Below, in pieces: positions 62,798 to 64,000 of a stretch of DNA of 64,000 bases (the first letter of the stretch is position 1; each line of letters starts with the position of its first letter). Under the pieces are notes generated by a model that saw only the letters and a program-made list of their open reading frames with translations, was not told where the DNA came from and ran no database searches. The stretch is taken from positions 525,648-589,647 of the forward strand of contig BCJJ01000027.1 of assembly GCA_039545355.1 (NCBI GenBank). Reading direction: 5' to 3'. The stretch is from Trichosporon coremiiforme (lineage: Eukaryota > Basidiomycota > Tremellomycetes > Trichosporonales > Trichosporonaceae). Made by a program: the position numbers and the translations under genes.

Positions 62798-62989
62798 ATG
62801 ACTTTCACTGATACGATTACCACTACCGCGGGCGAGGCGAAGAAGCCCCAGTGGCAGTGGGACCTCGAGCGCGACGGATTCTGCGTTGTACCTGGTGTTA
62901 TCGACGCCGCCGCCTGTCGCAACTTCGAACAGTCTGCCTGGGCGTGGCCCTCAATGCCGTTGGCTGGTGACTCGGCGTACACGGCGTAG
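62798..62989 (+). pseudogene. Phytanoyl-CoA dioxygenase-like (PhyH) N-terminal remnant
   Basis: MTFTDTITTTAGEAKKPQWQ followed by WDLERDGFCVVPGVIDAAAC and a Trp-rich segment resembles the start of fungal PhyH-family dioxygenases (xxxGFxVVPGVI...). The frame stops after 63 residues, before any of the iron-binding HxD/H residues, and the next 500 bases show no continuation. It is therefore probably a truncated copy, though an undetected intron is possible. Confidence 0.45.
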
Positions 62990-63503
62990 TATCTACTGTA
63001 CTACGCACTACCAGTGCTAGGAATCTACGGAGGAGGCACGAGTGGCCAATTCCACGGAGAGATGCCAGGGCGGTGCCACTCGCCCTCTAGTTCTTTCACA
63101 TGTCAGCCTAGCGCCGTGATCATGCACCACTCAGTCCTGCGATATCCAGGGCAGAACAGACTGTCAGCTCGTTGGCATGGTTCCGCCATTGCAACACCGA
63201 GCGCCATCCTCCGAAATGGACCCATACCCCTGTTGCCAGAGCGACACTTGCGCGTCGATGGATGCCTCCGGGGCATACGCTCGGAGCGCCGGTTTGCGGA
63301 GCAACGTGCATCGCGGACCTAACTTAGCGCCGACCCGTACCAAGACCTGCCACTGTGAGATGCCAATGCATAATGCCAAAAGCAAACTAGCCTACTGCAG
63401 ATAAGCGCTGCACCAGGGCGGTACTCGCCTCTCCTAGACGAACTCGATTATGTCCACCCGGTTACGGTCGAGAGAACCATGCCCCAAATAAAGACACCTT
63501 TGC
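62990..63503. other. Intergenic, no gene seen
   Basis: Possibly degraded continuation of the PhyH-like remnant; no reading frame with family motifs was found on either strand. Confidence 0.3.
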
Positions 63504-64000
63504 TTACTCCTTCTTCCAGACACGCTCGCCGGCAACCCAGGTCTCGGCGACGCCGCGCTGAGCCTTGCGGAGCGAGTCGAGGCCTTGCGCCCACGGGTCG
63601 ATGTCGAGGATGCAGAAGTCGGCGCTCTTGCCGGGCGCGAGCGTCCCGGCCTGGTCGTCGGTACGCATCGCGAACGCCGAGCCAGCGGTGTAGTACTTGA
63701 TTGACGTCTCGAGCTGGATTGTCAGCGCTACTCTCACAATCCTCTAGGTATACTCACGCTGACACAGAGGCGGGCGAGGTTCTTCTCGCGCTCAGTCGTC
63801 GGGTCGGGGCGGTCGGGGTCGATGGCGCTCTTGTGTGTCGTGGCCGTGTACGTGTTCGGCAGTGGGTGGTAAGGGGCCGTCGGGGCGTCGGAGCCAAAGG
63901 CGACGTTGGCGTTCTCGTCCTCGAACTCGCGCCAGGGGAACATGCGGTCGCACCTGTGGTCGTGGTTCAGGACGTCGCACCAGTTGACGACCTTGACGGG
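63504..64000 (-). CDS. Amidohydrolase family 3 (YtcJ-like), C-terminal part
   Basis: Minus-strand gene entering from beyond the window end. Visible are DVLNHDHRCDRMFPWREFED, NVAFGSDAPTAPYHPLPN (the metal-site Asp block SDxP), a short intron (GTGAGTATACC...CTGACAATCCAG), then AGTLAPGKSADFCILDIDP and ETWVAGERVWKKE-stop. The GSDAP block and the A-G-x-L-x-x-G-x-x-AD(F)xxLD C-terminal strand are characteristic of zinc-dependent amidohydrolases of the YtcJ/AmidoHydro_3 group. Substrate unknown. Confidence 0.85.

Noticed and set aside
1..64000. Transposons or viral sequences
   Set aside because: No transposase, reverse transcriptase, integrase, long terminal repeats or viral genes were recognised in any frame.

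Overview
The window is nuclear DNA from a GC-rich basidiomycete fungus. Genes are interrupted by many very short introns (often 32-55 nt) with a GTGAGT/GTAAGT donor, a CTGAC or CTAAC branch site and a (C)AG acceptor about 10 nt further on. Gene content (CHS5-CHS6-type exomer protein, Arp2/3, AP-1, Vps52, one tRNA-Val with an intron) is fungal, and the intron style plus several families that look lineage-specific suggest a tremellomycete yeast, perhaps Trichosporonales; that placement is inference. No sequence search was run.

Layout. 0-7 kb: a hypothetical protein with an Asp-Ala repeat, a small unknown protein, an FAA-hydrolase, mitochondrial ArgJ (arginine synthesis) and the copper chaperone for superoxide dismutase. 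7-11 kb: small Cys/His-rich genes and two decayed genes, one a GH27 alpha-galactosidase. 11-24 kb: a sugar transporter, several hypothetical proteins, a peroxisomal enoyl-CoA hydratase and an alpha/beta hydrolase. 24-29 kb: small, minus-strand, helix-rich hypothetical genes. 29-31.8 kb: the most unusual stretch, an array of roughly 35-40 consecutive mini-introns separated by exon-like pieces of about 4-50 nt behind a TATA box, all on the minus strand. 32.7 kb: tRNA-Val(AAC). 33.5-35.7 kb: a RhoGAP, followed by 3.9 kb without a supported gene.

39.6-55 kb is a compact housekeeping block of alternating minus/plus genes in head-to-head pairs: Trm82 with a Chz1-like chaperone, Vps52 with a ChAP-family exomer protein, Rho GDI with AP-1 mu, ARPC4 with a nucleolar FKBP. 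Most act in membrane traffic, Rho signalling or actin. 55-57.7 kb is a graveyard: an orphan last exon of maleylacetoacetate isomerase, a fumarylacetoacetase with in-frame stops and a lost C-terminus, and, abutting it on the other strand, a remnant of NADPH-cytochrome P450 reductase. 58-64 kb holds a secreted aspartic protease, a GrpB-family protein, an esterase, a PhyH-family fragment and the 3' part of an amidohydrolase running off the edge.

Exon boundaries were placed by eye from splice consensus and reading frame. The conserved genes are well supported; the small lineage-specific ones are not.
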